A DNA stretch of 64,000 nucleotides, from assembly GCF_019317285.1 (NCBI RefSeq), contig NZ_CP079218.1:3100001-3164000 (forward strand). The letters are read 5' to 3'. The DNA comes from Pedobacter sp. D749 (GTDB taxonomy: Bacteria; Bacteroidota; Bacteroidia; Sphingobacteriales; Sphingobacteriaceae). Every line of letters begins with the position of its first letter. Position 1 is the first letter of the stretch. The notes beneath the pieces were generated by a model. That model had not been told where the DNA came from, did not search any database, and saw only the letters and a list, made by a program, of their open reading frames with translations. This document shows positions 36,521 to 45,727 of the stretch, piece by piece. Both the position numbers and the translations under genes were made by a program.

Positions 36521-37138
36521 TTATACATTGGTGCTTTTAAGAGCCACCGCAGCCTTTAAAAATCCCTGGTGTAAAGCTAAAACCTGCCCGATTATTGATT
36601 GCTGTTCATCATTAGCAATGAAATGATTAGCCATTTTCGATTTTTCTTCGTCGCTTAATTGTTTGTCCATACGGGCTTTGACCTGTTCTGCAGAAACACC
36701 GTCGCGTTGCATTACCCTTTTCAATTTAATTTCATAGGGTGCAGTAACCAGGATAGTAGTATCGCACATCTTATAAGAACCACTTTCGAAAAGCAAGGCA
36801 GCCTCTTTAAGTGTATAAGGTGTATTTGACGGTATGGTTTCTTCCCAGGCATCAAATGCCCTAAAAACAGCCGGATGAACTAATGCATTTAATTTTGCCA
36901 ACGCCTCTTCGTTATTAAAAACAATGCCGGCAATATGTTTGTTGTTCAGTTTTCCATCTTCAAAATAACTTTCATTTCCGAAAGCAGATTTGATTCCTGC
37001 AACCAATAAAACATCTTCACACATAATTTCCTTAGCAACGGTATCAGCGTAAAACACCGGAATCCCCAATACTTCAAAAACTTTGCAGGCCGTTGTTTTA
37101 CCACTGCCTATACCACCTGTTATACCTACTTTATACAT
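36521..37138 (-). CDS. coaE: Dephospho-CoA kinase
   Basis: The 205-residue P-loop kinase begins Y-K-V-G-I-T-G-G-I-G-S-G-K-T-T, the Walker A of CoaE. It continues with V-F-Y-A-D near residue 30, and L-V-H-P-A-V-F near 85. L-K-R-V-M-Q-R-D marks the adenine-binding lid. It performs the last step of coenzyme A synthesis. Its ATG shares one base with the stop of the upstream YbbR-like gene (TAATG), so the two are translationally coupled. Confidence 0.96.
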   Translation of the reverse strand: MYKVGITGGIGSGKTTACKVFEVLGIPVFYADTVAKEIMCEDVLLVAGIKSAFGNESYFEDGKLNNKHIAGIVFNNEEALAKLNALVHPAVFRAFDAWEETIPSNTPYTLKEAALLFESGSYKMCDTTILVTAPYEIKLKRVMQRDGVSAEQVKARMDKQLSDEEKSKMANHFIANDEQQSIIGQVLALHQGFLKAAVALKSTNV

Positions 37139-38085
37139 TATTTGTCTACAATGAAATCTATTTTTGAAGGGCTTACGCTTACCAACTTACAATAATCTGG
37201 AAATTCGGTTATCTTGACCGTAAAGCGGCGATGCCCTAAATTTTGCCATTCATCAACATCAATAGTTGCGGTAATAAAACTTTCATCAACCTGGTCATAA
37301 TTGCTTAAAGCCACTAAAAAGGTAACTTTAACTTTTTTAGGATAAAGTTTAATACTGTTATAACTTCGGTTATTGGTAATTTTTAAAGGGACCTCAATGG
37401 TTTTTTCAGTAAATTCGTCTACAGGGACTTTAACCTCTACAGAGGATGGATAGATGCTAACATTTTTGTGGATACTGTGCTGTAAGGCTACCCTGGTTGT
37501 ACTGCTGCTCTGTATTTTATCTTGTTTAAGCGTATCAGTTGGCCAAAATTCTATTTTTGAAAGTTCTTCCAGCGGGCCAGCCACCTTAACATATTTTGGG
37601 TTAAGGATAATCTCGCTCGAAATGCCATATTGTTTTTCGAAACTGAGTTTATCAATCAGTTTTACCGGAACTTTTTTAACTACACGTTTAGTAAAATCAA
37701 AATAAAGGGTATCGGGCTTAACAGAAATTACTTTTTGTGTACTTTCTAACTGCCTGTTGATATTAAAAAGCTGATCGGAGAAAACGACAAAGTCTTTGGT
37801 ATTCAGCTGACTCAGACTAACAGAAACAGAAGGCGGACTGATCCTTAAACGGGCAAACAGGAGCTGCCAGCCTGTACCTTCTACCTGTAAATCTATAGTA
37901 TCTGATTGTAAAGGGTAAAATGCTCTTTTGGTAGGGGTATTTTTAAAAACCAATACAGTCTTTGCTACATAAATATACTTGTTGTTTAATGCCATAAAAA
38001 GCCATGCAGCTATAGCCAGCATCAAGCAGGCCAATAAGCTAAACACACGTCTTTTTTCAATCTTCGTTAACCTGATGAAGGGCAT
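37138..38085 (-). CDS. YbbR-like domain protein (CdaR family)
   Basis: The 315-residue protein has a single N-terminal membrane helix (about 14-34), then repeated beta-rich segments with phrases like P-V-K-L-I and V-P-L-K-I-T-N. These are characteristic of YbbR repeats. In Firmicutes, CdaR with such repeats regulates the diadenylate cyclase; whether that holds here is unknown. The gene overlaps coaE by one base and lies 120 bp after the yajC stop, beyond a terminator. Confidence 0.82.
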   Translation of the reverse strand: MPFIRLTKIEKRRVFSLLACLMLAIAAWLFMALNNKYIYVAKTVLVFKNTPTKRAFYPLQSDTIDLQVEGTGWQLLFARLRISPPSVSVSLSQLNTKDFVVFSDQLFNINRQLESTQKVISVKPDTLYFDFTKRVVKKVPVKLIDKLSFEKQYGISSEIILNPKYVKVAGPLEELSKIEFWPTDTLKQDKIQSSSTTRVALQHSIHKNVSIYPSSVEVKVPVDEFTEKTIEVPLKITNNRSYNSIKLYPKKVKVTFLVALSNYDQVDESFITATIDVDEWQNLGHRRFTVKITEFPDYCKLVSVSPSKIDFIVDK

Positions 38086-38154
38086 AATAAATTAAATATT
38101 AACTGTAAGCTGGAAAAACTCTATCCAAAATGCATTTAATCAAATGTAGTAAAA

Positions 38155-38186
38155 CAAAAACAGTCCCGAAAGTTTTCGGGACTGCT
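38155..38186 (-). terminator. Terminator downstream of yajC
   Basis: On the minus strand CAGTCCCGAAA pairs with TTTCGGGACTG around a short loop, then a T-rich run follows. It separates yajC from the YbbR-like gene. Confidence 0.8.
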
Positions 38187-38205
38187 CAAATTTTTATTAT
38201 TTTTA

Positions 38206-38529
38206 TTAAGCTTTAGGTGCAGCCGGAGTTACTGTTGCTTTTGTTGCATCTAAAGAAACTGCCGATTTATCGAAACGGATTTTTACACCACCTTCAACCT
38301 CGATTAAAAAAGTTGTGTCATTCATATCGGCTATACGGCCGTGAATACCTGCTGTAGTTACAATTTTATCACCTTTTTTCAGTTCACTGATTAATTTTTT
38401 ATGGTCTTTGGCTTTTTTAAGCTGAGGACGGATCATAAAAAAGTAGAATACCAGTGCAATCGCTCCAAACATGATTAATTGTCTTGGATCAAATCCGCCT
38501 GCTGCCTGTAAAATTACTGTTGATGTCAT
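38206..38529 (-). CDS. yajC: Preprotein translocase subunit YajC
   Basis: The 107-residue protein has one N-terminal membrane helix containing F-Y-F-F-M-I-R-P-Q, the YajC signature. The cytoplasmic domain follows with L-K-K-G-D-K-I-V-T-T-A-G-I-H-G. It associates with SecDF, encoded 24 kb away. The gene is 65 bp after the DUF1573 gene on the same strand, in the common Bacteroidota order nusB - DUF1573 - yajC. Confidence 0.95.
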   Translation of the reverse strand: MTSTVILQAAGGFDPRQLIMFGAIALVFYFFMIRPQLKKAKDHKKLISELKKGDKIVTTAGIHGRIADMNDTTFLIEVEGGVKIRFDKSAVSLDATKATVTPAAPKA

Positions 38530-38594
38530 TTTTTATTTTTTTGTTTTTATGAATTTTGGTCCTTATGGATGATGCCATAAACAATTGAACCAAT

Positions 38595-39053
38595 TTATTT
38601 TTTAGCAAGCACCTCTCCCACTAAATGAACTGTGGTTACCGTTGGGTTTGCATTTGAAGTGATGGTTACTACCTTATCTTGCATGCCCATTTTGCCTTCG
38701 CTATTAAAAACCACACTAATTATACCTTCTTTACCTGGTAAAATAGGTTCGCCTGGTACCTGCGGAACAGTACAGCCACAAGTTGCCGTTGCATTTGAAA
38801 CGATGAGTGGACTTTTGCCTGTATTTTTAAATTTGAAATCGTGCTTAACTTTTTCACCTTGTGTTATTTTACTGAAATCGAAAATATCGCGTTCGAAAAC
38901 AATAACAGGTGCATCTGCCGGAGCAACTTTAGCTGTTTTTGAGGTATCATTGCCAACTGAAACAGCTGAAGCAGTTTCGCTGGTTTGATTATTTGCATTA
39001 CGGCATGCTACAAAAGAAAGTGCAGCAATAGCCAGAATAAATGTTCTTTTCAT
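38595..39053 (-). CDS. DUF1573 lipoprotein
   Basis: The 152-residue protein has a lipoprotein signal ending in F-V-A-C-R. A low-complexity linker (about 20-48) follows, then the DUF1573 beta domain with V-I-V-F-E-R-D-I-F-D-F near 50. The family phrase A-T-C-G-C-T-V-P is near 95 and the G-K-E-G-I-I-S-V-V-F-N strand near 115. The family is thought to be an Ig-like surface or periplasmic domain of unknown function. It starts 2 bp after the nusB stop. Confidence 0.9.
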   Translation of the reverse strand: MKRTFILAIAALSFVACRNANNQTSETASAVSVGNDTSKTAKVAPADAPVIVFERDIFDFSKITQGEKVKHDFKFKNTGKSPLIVSNATATCGCTVPQVPGEPILPGKEGIISVVFNSEGKMGMQDKVVTITSNANPTVTTVHLVGEVLAKK

Positions 39054-39055
39054 TT

Positions 39056-40006
39056 TTAATCTTCGATTAATCCGCGGCCAATCTTTTTAATGGTGTTATT
39101 TTTCTTAAGATCGCCTAAAATTTTGTCTAAAATACCGTTAATAAACGAATTACTCTTCGGTGTACTGTAATCTTTTGACAACTCTAAATATTCGTTAATG
39201 GTTACTTTAACCGGAATAGATGGGAAATTTAGCAGCTCGCAAATGGCCATTTTCATCAAAATGGTATCCATTAATGCAATACGTTCTGATTCCCAGTTTT
39301 TGGTTCTATCGGCAATCATTTCCTGATATTTTGCATCGTTCTGCAAAGTATGTACAAAAAGATCCTGAACAAATTTGCTGTCTTCTACCCAGTCTGCACT
39401 AATTTCGGTCAATTTATTTTTGAATGGGTCATCAGAAGTGAAGTTTTTCAAGGTTTTGGCAACCATACCTTTCATCACTTCGTGATCTACTTGCCAGTTG
39501 ATAAATTTCTCTTCAAAAACCTGAATAATAGCCTGGTTTTTTAAGATGATTTTACGGAAAATGTATTTGATGATATCTTTTGATGACTCTAAACTTTCGT
39601 TCGGATCTGCAAGGTAATCGGCATATTCTTTTGATGCTTTTAAAGAATTGTAAACGGTTTTACGGATTTCCGGATCGAAACCCCAATCTACCTTGTATTT
39701 TTTAATTGCAGAAACATACTCTGGATTTTGCTGCATTAAAACGCTAAACTTATTGTTTAGCAATTTCATGTTAGGATTAATATCCTCTGCAGTTTTAATA
39801 AACTTATTTGCGCGCTCTGCAGCGTCGTTAGCAGTAAATTCGGTAACTTCTACCATTAAAGATAACATCCAGATGTACATTTCGTACACGCTATCGATGC
39901 TCTGCATTAAAGTTTTTAAATCACCTTTAATGTCTTTTTTGTCTGCCATGTGCCATGCAAAAATATTTTGCAAAGCTTTGATTCTTAAGTGCCTTCTGTT
40001 TAACAT
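39056..40006 (-). CDS. nusB: Transcription antitermination factor NusB, long form
   Basis: This 316-residue protein starts M-L-N-R-R-H-L-R-I-K-A-L-Q, the NusB N-terminal helix. The C-terminal third carries the conserved W-E-S-E-R-I-A-L-M-D-T-I-L-M and I-N-E-Y-L-E-L-S-K-D-Y-S motifs. Bacteroidota NusB proteins are about twice the length of E. coli NusB because of an inserted helical region, as here. It acts with NusA, NusE and NusG in rRNA transcription. It is 2 bp before DUF1573 and about 50 bp after leucine dehydrogenase. Confidence 0.93.
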   Translation of the reverse strand: MLNRRHLRIKALQNIFAWHMADKKDIKGDLKTLMQSIDSVYEMYIWMLSLMVEVTEFTANDAAERANKFIKTAEDINPNMKLLNNKFSVLMQQNPEYVSAIKKYKVDWGFDPEIRKTVYNSLKASKEYADYLADPNESLESSKDIIKYIFRKIILKNQAIIQVFEEKFINWQVDHEVMKGMVAKTLKNFTSDDPFKNKLTEISADWVEDSKFVQDLFVHTLQNDAKYQEMIADRTKNWESERIALMDTILMKMAICELLNFPSIPVKVTINEYLELSKDYSTPKSNSFINGILDKILGDLKKNNTIKKIGRGLIED

Positions 40007-40056
40007 GAATGTAAGAACGAGTTTGGTTTTTTAAAACCTGTTTTAATAATTATGAT

Positions 40057-41145
40057 TTAATATGACGATTTAATTTTTTTAACATCTGCAATCCGTTTCT
40101 CGGCAATGCGATTGGCAGCAATATTTGTTGATATGTTTTCGGTTTTACTTAATTTAATTACACTGCGTGTAGCATCGTAAATATTATCCGTAAGCTGTAC
40201 AGTACGTTTTTTACCAAAACCAGTTAACTCCGAATAACAGGAAATTAATCCGCCTGCATTAATCAGGTAATCAGGTGCGAATAAAATTCCTTTCTTCAAA
40301 AGCAATTCGCTATCTAAAACCTCATCCTTTAACTGGTTGTTTGCTGAACCTGCAATAATTGCAAATTTCATTTTTTCGATGGTTTTGTTATTAACGGTAG
40401 CACCCATTGCACATGGGGCATAAACATCGGCATCAGTGGTGAAAATTTTATCGGCCTCTATCGGTTTCGCTTTATATTTACGGGCAACATAAGTTAATTG
40501 TTCCTGGTTAATATCGCTGATCAAAACTTCGGCATTTTCTTTTCTTAAAAGGGCAACCAGGTGTTCACCAACATTTCCGATGCCTTGTACTACAATGGTT
40601 CTCCCGGCAAGCATATCTGTACCAAATACCTCTTTAACACTGGCTTTAATGCCTAAATAAACACCTTGAGCAGTAAAAGGAGCCGGGTTCCCTGCTCCAC
40701 CGATTGACTCGGGAACACCAGTAACATAATTGGTTTCCATACGGATATATTCCATATCGCGTGTATTGGTCCCCATTTCTTCTGCAGTAATAAATTCGCC
40801 ATTTAGGTTTTTAATAAACCTGCCATAGCTACGCATTAAAGTTTCTGTTTTGTCTTTTCTGGAATCGCCAATAATTACGCCTTTTCCTCCGCCCAGGTTT
40901 AACCCTGTTATCGCTGCCTTGTAAGTCATTCCGCGTGATAATCGCAGCGCATCTTGTAATGCTTCGCCTTCGGTACTATAACTCCACATGCGTGTTCCGC
41001 CTAAAGCGGGACCCAACGTGGTATCGTGTATTGCAATAATTGCTTTTAAACCTGTATCTGGATCATTACAAAAAACCAATTTTTTGTGCCCATAGACACT
41101 TAACTGATCTAAAATTGATGAATCTGACGGAGAATTTGCTGGCAT
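40057..41145 (-). CDS. Leucine dehydrogenase-like (Glu/Leu/Phe/Val dehydrogenase)
   Basis: The 362-residue protein carries the substrate lysine site G-L-N-L-G-G-G-K-G (about residues 80-88), A-L-G-G-T-R-M near 49, and the NAD-binding loop V-V-Q-G-I-G-N-V-G-E-H near 195. The family pattern D-Y-L-I-N-A-G-G-L-I lies near 297. Its length and M-E-T-N-Y-V-T-G-V match leucine dehydrogenases, which oxidise branched-chain amino acids to keto acids. The neighbouring nusB operon is on the same strand, with a promoter of its own upstream. Confidence 0.92.
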   Translation of the reverse strand: MPANSPSDSSILDQLSVYGHKKLVFCNDPDTGLKAIIAIHDTTLGPALGGTRMWSYSTEGEALQDALRLSRGMTYKAAITGLNLGGGKGVIIGDSRKDKTETLMRSYGRFIKNLNGEFITAEEMGTNTRDMEYIRMETNYVTGVPESIGGAGNPAPFTAQGVYLGIKASVKEVFGTDMLAGRTIVVQGIGNVGEHLVALLRKENAEVLISDINQEQLTYVARKYKAKPIEADKIFTTDADVYAPCAMGATVNNKTIEKMKFAIIAGSANNQLKDEVLDSELLLKKGILFAPDYLINAGGLISCYSELTGFGKKRTVQLTDNIYDATRSVIKLSKTENISTNIAANRIAEKRIADVKKIKSSY

Positions 41146-41168
41146 ATTAACGTTAGGCTAACCTGCTG

Positions 41169-41176
41169 CAAAATTA
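41169..41176 (-). promoter_or_regulatory. -7 box of leucine dehydrogenase
   Basis: On the minus strand TAATTTTG (41176 to 41169) matches TAnnTTTG and lies 23 bp before the ATG at 41145. Confidence 0.5.
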
Positions 41177-41566
41177 AAATAAAAAACCATTATTACACGT
41201 ATTTAACTAAACTATAACAAAAATTAATTTGGACAGAATTAAATAAACAAGGTTATTAGTTTAAAAAAAGTATTATTTTGGAGAAGAACGTACTCCATCT
41301 TATCTGAAGAACCACCGGCTTATGTTAAATAAACCTGATAAAGCGGAAAGCCCACAGCGCAGCGAGGACTTGAAGCGATAGCAGGACTTACATAACCCAA
41401 AAACACCGAACCTTGCTTTTCAAAATAATCATTGACCACCTGAGAACAGCTTAGTTACCCTACATATTCCATCCCACATCTCCTCTTTTACATTCGAAAG
41501 TGTCATTAATTTTTAAAGCTTAGGCCCACAATAGATAAATATGTATTATGAAATAACAAAATTAGC
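41177..41566. other. Gene-free divergent region with R2 repeat copy D
   Basis: No gene is visible. Positions 41329-41390 carry an R2 element (TTAAATAAACCTGATAAAGC, then GAAAGCCC, GAAGCGATAGCAGGACTTA). The rest is AT-rich. Confidence 0.55.
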
Positions 41567-41574
41567 TAAGTTTG
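41567..41574 (+). promoter_or_regulatory. -7 box immediately upstream of the ABC exporter
   Basis: TAAGTTTG matches TAnnTTTG and ends 6 bp before the ATG at 41581. A transcript from this box would start at or near the start codon, so the message may be leaderless. Confidence 0.5.
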
Positions 41575-41580
41575 TACAAC

Positions 41581-43371
41581 ATGAAACACCTGAGCCGATT
41601 AAACAACTACTTCCTCAAATACAAATGGTGGATTATACCCGGAAGTATTTTCGTAGTGATTTCTAATATTTTCGGTGTAGTGCCAGCCCAGGTGATTGGC
41701 TATGCGGTTGATCTGATTGACGAAAACATCCAAATATTTAATCTCTTTCATGGTTTCGATCGACAGGCCATAATTTACGACATATTTAGCAGTAACCTTT
41801 TATTTTTTGGGTTGCTGGTTATTGCGCTTTATTTATTGCGTGGGCTGTTTCTGTTTTTTATGCGCCAAACCATTATTTTAATGTCGAGGCATATAGAGTT
41901 TGATATGAAAAACGACATCTACCAGCATTATCAGGAGCTGAGCCTGGGTTTTTACCGCCGGAATAACACTGGCGATCTCATGAACCGAGCCACAGAAGAT
42001 GTTAACCGGGTAAGGATGTATGTTGGTCCGGCGATTATGTACACCATTAATACCTTCGTTTTATCGGTGCTCATTATCTGGTCGATGTTTGATGTAAATT
42101 CCAAACTTGCCATTTATTGCCTGTTGCCCCTTCCATTTCTAGTGGTGATTATCTATTATGTGAATACGCTAATTTTTAAAAAAAGCGGCAAGATCCAGGA
42201 ACGTTTATCAGATCTTTCGAGCTTTGTACAGGAACGTTTTTCGGGGATAAGGATCATTAAATCATATGTTCGCGAAGATTATACCCGAAACATGTTCGAA
42301 ATCCAGAGCAATGATTATAAAAAAGACTCGATGAACCTGGTTAAAGTGTCAGCTTTGTTTTACCCTACCATGCTCTTGTTGATTGGCTTGAGTACGATTT
42401 TAACCATATATATTGGTGGGATCCAGGTAATGAATGGCAGCATTACCGCAGGGAATATTGCCGAATTTATCATTTATATTAACCAGTTAACTTTTCCGGT
42501 AACCATGCTGGGCTGGGTTACTTCTTTAATCCAGCGGGCTGCAGCCTCACAACAAAGGATAAATGAGTTTTTAGATATCCCATCAGACATTCAATCTAAA
42601 GAAACTGCAGAAATTGAGCTAAAGGGTAATATCAAATTTGATAATGTGAGTTTTATTTATCCGGATACAGGCATTGAGGCCTTAAAAGATGTAAGTTTTG
42701 AAATCAATAGTGGCGAGTTTGTAGCTATTATCGGCAAAACAGGGTCAGGAAAATCGACATTGGCAAATCTGATTATGCGGATGTATGATGTAGAAAACGG
42801 CAGGATAGGCATCGATGGAAAGAATATAAAAGCACTAAACCTTAAAGATTACCGAAGCCAGATTGGCTTTGTACCACAAGAGGTTTTCCTATTTTCTGAC
42901 ACCATAAAAAACAATATAGCCTTTGGTTTAGACCAGGTTACTGATGAAGAAGTGCATGATGCGGCTAAAAACGCTTCGGTTTATACGAACATTATTGATT
43001 TTGAAGAAAAATTCGAAACCATGTTGGGTGAACGGGGAATAACACTCTCGGGAGGACAAAAACAACGTGTTTCTATTGCAAGAGCATTGATTAAATCGCC
43101 TAAAATTTTAGTCTTTGATGATTGTCTTTCGGCGGTTGATACTAAAACCGAGGAGGAAATACTACAAAACCTTGGTAAAATTATGGCTGGAAAAACCAGT
43201 ATTTTAATTGCCCATAGGATTTCGACCATAAAAAATGCAGATAAAATCCTGGTACTCGATGACGGGAAAATCATCGAACAAGGCACACACAATGAATTAC
43301 TTAAGCTAAACGGGAGTTATACGGAGCTTTACAACAACCAACTTTTGGAGGAGGAAACGCGTACGATTTAA
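41581..43371 (+). CDS. ABC exporter (fused permease/ATPase), MsbA-like
   Basis: Starting at the ATG at 41581 (the TTG three codons earlier lies inside a promoter box) gives 596 residues. The N-terminal half has six membrane helices. The ATPase half has Walker A G-K-T-G-S-G-K-S-T (about residue 391), a Q-loop in F-V-P-Q-E-V-F, the signature L-S-G-G-Q-K-Q-R near 494, and Walker B I-L-V-F-D-D. Note D-D-C-L-S-A rather than D-E-x-T-S-A. The second acidic residue, usually the catalytic Glu, is Asp, which may lower ATP hydrolysis. The substrate cannot be read from sequence. Confidence 0.93.
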   Translation: MKHLSRLNNYFLKYKWWIIPGSIFVVISNIFGVVPAQVIGYAVDLIDENIQIFNLFHGFDRQAIIYDIFSSNLLFFGLLVIALYLLRGLFLFFMRQTIILMSRHIEFDMKNDIYQHYQELSLGFYRRNNTGDLMNRATEDVNRVRMYVGPAIMYTINTFVLSVLIIWSMFDVNSKLAIYCLLPLPFLVVIIYYVNTLIFKKSGKIQERLSDLSSFVQERFSGIRIIKSYVREDYTRNMFEIQSNDYKKDSMNLVKVSALFYPTMLLLIGLSTILTIYIGGIQVMNGSITAGNIAEFIIYINQLTFPVTMLGWVTSLIQRAAASQQRINEFLDIPSDIQSKETAEIELKGNIKFDNVSFIYPDTGIEALKDVSFEINSGEFVAIIGKTGSGKSTLANLIMRMYDVENGRIGIDGKNIKALNLKDYRSQIGFVPQEVFLFSDTIKNNIAFGLDQVTDEEVHDAAKNASVYTNIIDFEEKFETMLGERGITLSGGQKQRVSIARALIKSPKILVFDDCLSAVDTKTEEEILQNLGKIMAGKTSILIAHRISTIKNADKILVLDDGKIIEQGTHNELLKLNGSYTELYNNQLLEEETRTI

Positions 43372-43450
43372 ATTGTATTAAAATTGTATTTTGAACTTTA
43401 AATATTTGCTTTATATTTACCGAAACCAAAAACCAACATCAATACCAACC

Positions 43451-43774
43451 ATGGGAGAATTCGACAACAAGGAAAGAGAAGAAGTTTTTTCAAAGAAAGT
43501 AAGAGCAGGTAAGAGAACTTATTTCTTCGACGTGAAGGCTACTAGATCGGGTGATTATTATTTAACAGTTACCGAGAGCAAGAAAAGATTAGAAGACGGT
43601 GTGTTTGTAAAACATAAAATCTTTTTATACAAAGAAGATTTCGAAAAATTTGCAGAAGGACTAAACGAAACGGTTGATTACATCAAAACCCACCAGGATG
43701 TGGTTGAAAAACGTTATGAATACTCTGAAAATGGAGAACATAGCACTAAAGCAAGCGACGATTTTACTTTTTAA
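43451..43774 (+). CDS. DUF3276 (PUR-alpha-like nucleic-acid-binding) protein
   Basis: The ATG at 43451 gives 107 residues beginning M-G-E-F-D-N-K-E-R-E-E-V-F-S. The core R-A-G-K-R-T-Y-F-F-D-V-K near residue 18 is the DUF3276 signature. So are D-Y-Y-L-T-V-T-E-S-K-K near 33 and the acidic Y-K-E-D-F-E-K-F near 60. The fold is a PUR-repeat, and the Borrelia relative BpuR binds single-stranded DNA and RNA. The frame extends upstream of 43451 without adding family residues. Confidence 0.92.
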   Translation: MGEFDNKEREEVFSKKVRAGKRTYFFDVKATRSGDYYLTVTESKKRLEDGVFVKHKIFLYKEDFEKFAEGLNETVDYIKTHQDVVEKRYEYSENGEHSTKASDDFTF

Positions 43775-43791
43775 GTAATTATAATTTCAAT

Positions 43792-43830
43792 AAAAAGCCT
43801 ACTGATTTTGAAAATCAGTAGGCTTTTTTT
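43792..43830. terminator. Bidirectional terminator between DUF3276 and DUF5362 genes
   Basis: AAAAAGCCTACTGATTTT pairs with AAAATCAGTAGGCTTTTTTT. The A-run on one side and T-run on the other suit termination on both strands, and the two flanking genes converge here. Confidence 0.9.
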
Positions 43831-43848
43831 ATCTGTATAATTTATTGT

Positions 43849-44310
43849 TTATTTTACACCTACACTTACCGCTACTGCAAGAATTAACAGAAAATAACTC
43901 ACCAGTAACACAATGGTAAGTATGCCCCAAAATTTAAAAAGTGATTTTACATTTGCAATGGCATCGTTTAAATTTTCCTGATCGCCAAACAGCACACCTT
44001 GTTTGCCTTTGGCTGAAAAACGTAACAACAACAAACTTGGGTAAAAAAAGAGGAGCGCCAGCAAAAGGTAAAATATGGTAATGCCCGTTGCGCCGATACT
44101 GGCCAAGGGCCCTAATTGATTGAGCATAGCCGGATTAGCTGTTATTGCTGCCCCTATACCAAATGAACTTAAGGTTAAAAATGCAGAGACAACAAAACCT
44201 ACAACCGATAAAAACCTTGCCCATTTACTCATATCGTAAAAATAGCTCCGCATTTCTTCGGTAACAACTAATTTCACTTCCTGAGGCACTTCATTTTCAA
44301 AATCTTCCAT
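43849..44310 (-). CDS. DUF5362-type membrane protein
   Basis: The 153-residue product has three hydrophobic segments (about 30-52, 70-95 and 126-148). A conserved helix Y-F-Y-D-M-S-K-W-A-R-F-L-S-V-V-G precedes the first, and N-L-N-D-A-I-A-N-V-K-S-L-F-K-F-W precedes the last. This matches DUF5362-like small membrane proteins found across Bacteroidota. The function is unknown. The ychF gene is divergent, about 200 bp away. Confidence 0.75.
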   Translation of the reverse strand: MEDFENEVPQEVKLVVTEEMRSYFYDMSKWARFLSVVGFVVSAFLTLSSFGIGAAITANPAMLNQLGPLASIGATGITIFYLLLALLFFYPSLLLLRFSAKGKQGVLFGDQENLNDAIANVKSLFKFWGILTIVLLVSYFLLILAVAVSVGVK

Positions 44311-44394
44311 TTATCTCTGTCTATTTTGGGCTAAACTTAGATAAAATATAGATTTGATACAATAGCAAGGGTTTAAATAAAGGTTTTAAAAGCT

Positions 44395-44402
44395 TATCTT
44401 TG
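44395..44402 (+). promoter_or_regulatory. -7 box upstream of ychF
   Basis: TATCTTTG matches TAnnTTTG. It lies 110 bp before the ychF ATG, leaving a long 5' untranslated region with no recognised structure. Confidence 0.45.
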
Positions 44403-44511
44403 CGCGGTTTTAGCGGAGATGTGATACGGAAAAATGTAAGATGGATGATGTGATGGATAAAGCGATTACCGACTAAATACTGTGGACTAAAGACTTAAAG
44501 ACTAATAAATA

Positions 44512-45612
44512 ATGGCATTACAATGTGGTATAGTTGGTTTACCAAATGTTGGAAAATCGACTCTTTTTAACTGTTTATCAAATGCAAAAGCGCAGGCAGC
44601 AAACTTTCCCTTTTGTACTATTGAGCCCAATGTTGGCGTAATTACAGTACCTGATGACAGATTAACCAAGCTGGCCGAGTTGGTTAAACCAAACAAAGTG
44701 CAACCGAATACAATCGAGATTGTAGATATTGCAGGTTTGGTAAAAGGTGCATCGAAAGGTGAAGGCCTGGGAAACCAGTTTTTAGGAAATATCCGTGCTA
44801 CCAATGCAATTATTCACGTTTTACGTTGTTTTGATGACGGAAATGTAATTCATGTAGATGGTTCTGTTGATCCGATACGCGATCGTGAAATTATTGATAC
44901 TGAACTTCAGCTTAAAGACCTGGATACCGTTGATAAACGTATTCAAAAAGTTGAAAAAATGGCTAAAACAGGAGGCGATAAAGATGCTAAACGTACTTAT
45001 GAAATTTTAACGGTAGTTAAAGCGCATTTAGAAGCAGGTAAATCTATCCGTACTGCGGCATTGGCTCAAGATGATTTCGATTTTATTGAAGATTTAGGTC
45101 TGCTTACGCAAAAACCGGTCATGTATGTTTGTAATGTTGATGAAGCATCGGTAATTAACGGCAATAAATATGTTGATCTGGTTAAAGCAAACGTTGCTGA
45201 TGAAAATGCTGAGGTTTTGGTGATCTCTGCTAAAATTGAATCAGAAATTGCTGAACTGGATAGCTACGAAGAGCGTCAGGAATTCTTAGCTGATTTAGGT
45301 TTAACTGAATCTGGCGTAAATAAATTGATCCGCGCAGCTTATAAATTATTAAATCTTTACACTTACTTTACTGCTGGCGTACAAGAAGTTCGTGCCTGGA
45401 CCATTACAAAAGGCTTTACAGCACCTCAAGCTGCTGGTGTAATCCACACTGATTTCGAAAAAGGATTTATCCGTGCCGAGGTAATTAAATACAACGATTT
45501 CGTAACCTTAGGTTCTGAAAACGCCTGTAAAGATGCTGGTAAATTAGGTGTTGAAGGAAAAACCTATGTTGTGGAAGATGGAGACATCATGCACTTCAGG
45601 TTTAATGTTTAG
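44512..45612 (+). CDS. ychF: Redox-regulated ATPase YchF (Obg family)
   Basis: The 366-residue P-loop protein has G1 G-L-P-N-V-G-K-S-T near residue 8, the switch region T-I-E-P-N-V-G and the G3 motif D-I-A-G-L-V-K-G-A. In place of the GTP-specific N-K-x-D it has N-V-D-E (about 204), the mark of ATP-preferring YchF proteins. A coiled-coil insertion (about 130-190) and a C-terminal TGS-like domain follow. It binds ribosomes and takes part in stress responses. Two candidate terminators follow. Confidence 0.97.
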   Translation: MALQCGIVGLPNVGKSTLFNCLSNAKAQAANFPFCTIEPNVGVITVPDDRLTKLAELVKPNKVQPNTIEIVDIAGLVKGASKGEGLGNQFLGNIRATNAIIHVLRCFDDGNVIHVDGSVDPIRDREIIDTELQLKDLDTVDKRIQKVEKMAKTGGDKDAKRTYEILTVVKAHLEAGKSIRTAALAQDDFDFIEDLGLLTQKPVMYVCNVDEASVINGNKYVDLVKANVADENAEVLVISAKIESEIAELDSYEERQEFLADLGLTESGVNKLIRAAYKLLNLYTYFTAGVQEVRAWTITKGFTAPQAAGVIHTDFEKGFIRAEVIKYNDFVTLGSENACKDAGKLGVEGKTYVVEDGDIMHFRFNV

Positions 45613-45625
45613 CCCTACCCCAAAC

Positions 45626-45688
45626 CCCTGAAAGGGGCTTTTTAAAAAAAAGATAGTATAGAGCCATTCGAAAGAGTGGCTTTTTTGT
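45626..45688 (+). terminator. Two stacked terminators after ychF
   Basis: The first is CCCC-TGAAA-GGGG followed by CTTTTTAAA (45626-45645). The second is GCCATTC-GAAA-GAGTGGC followed by TTTTTTG (45663-45688). Confidence 0.7.
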
Positions 45689-45727
45689 TTATAGATTTTT
45701 ATCATGAGGCACAGAATCTATTAAGTA

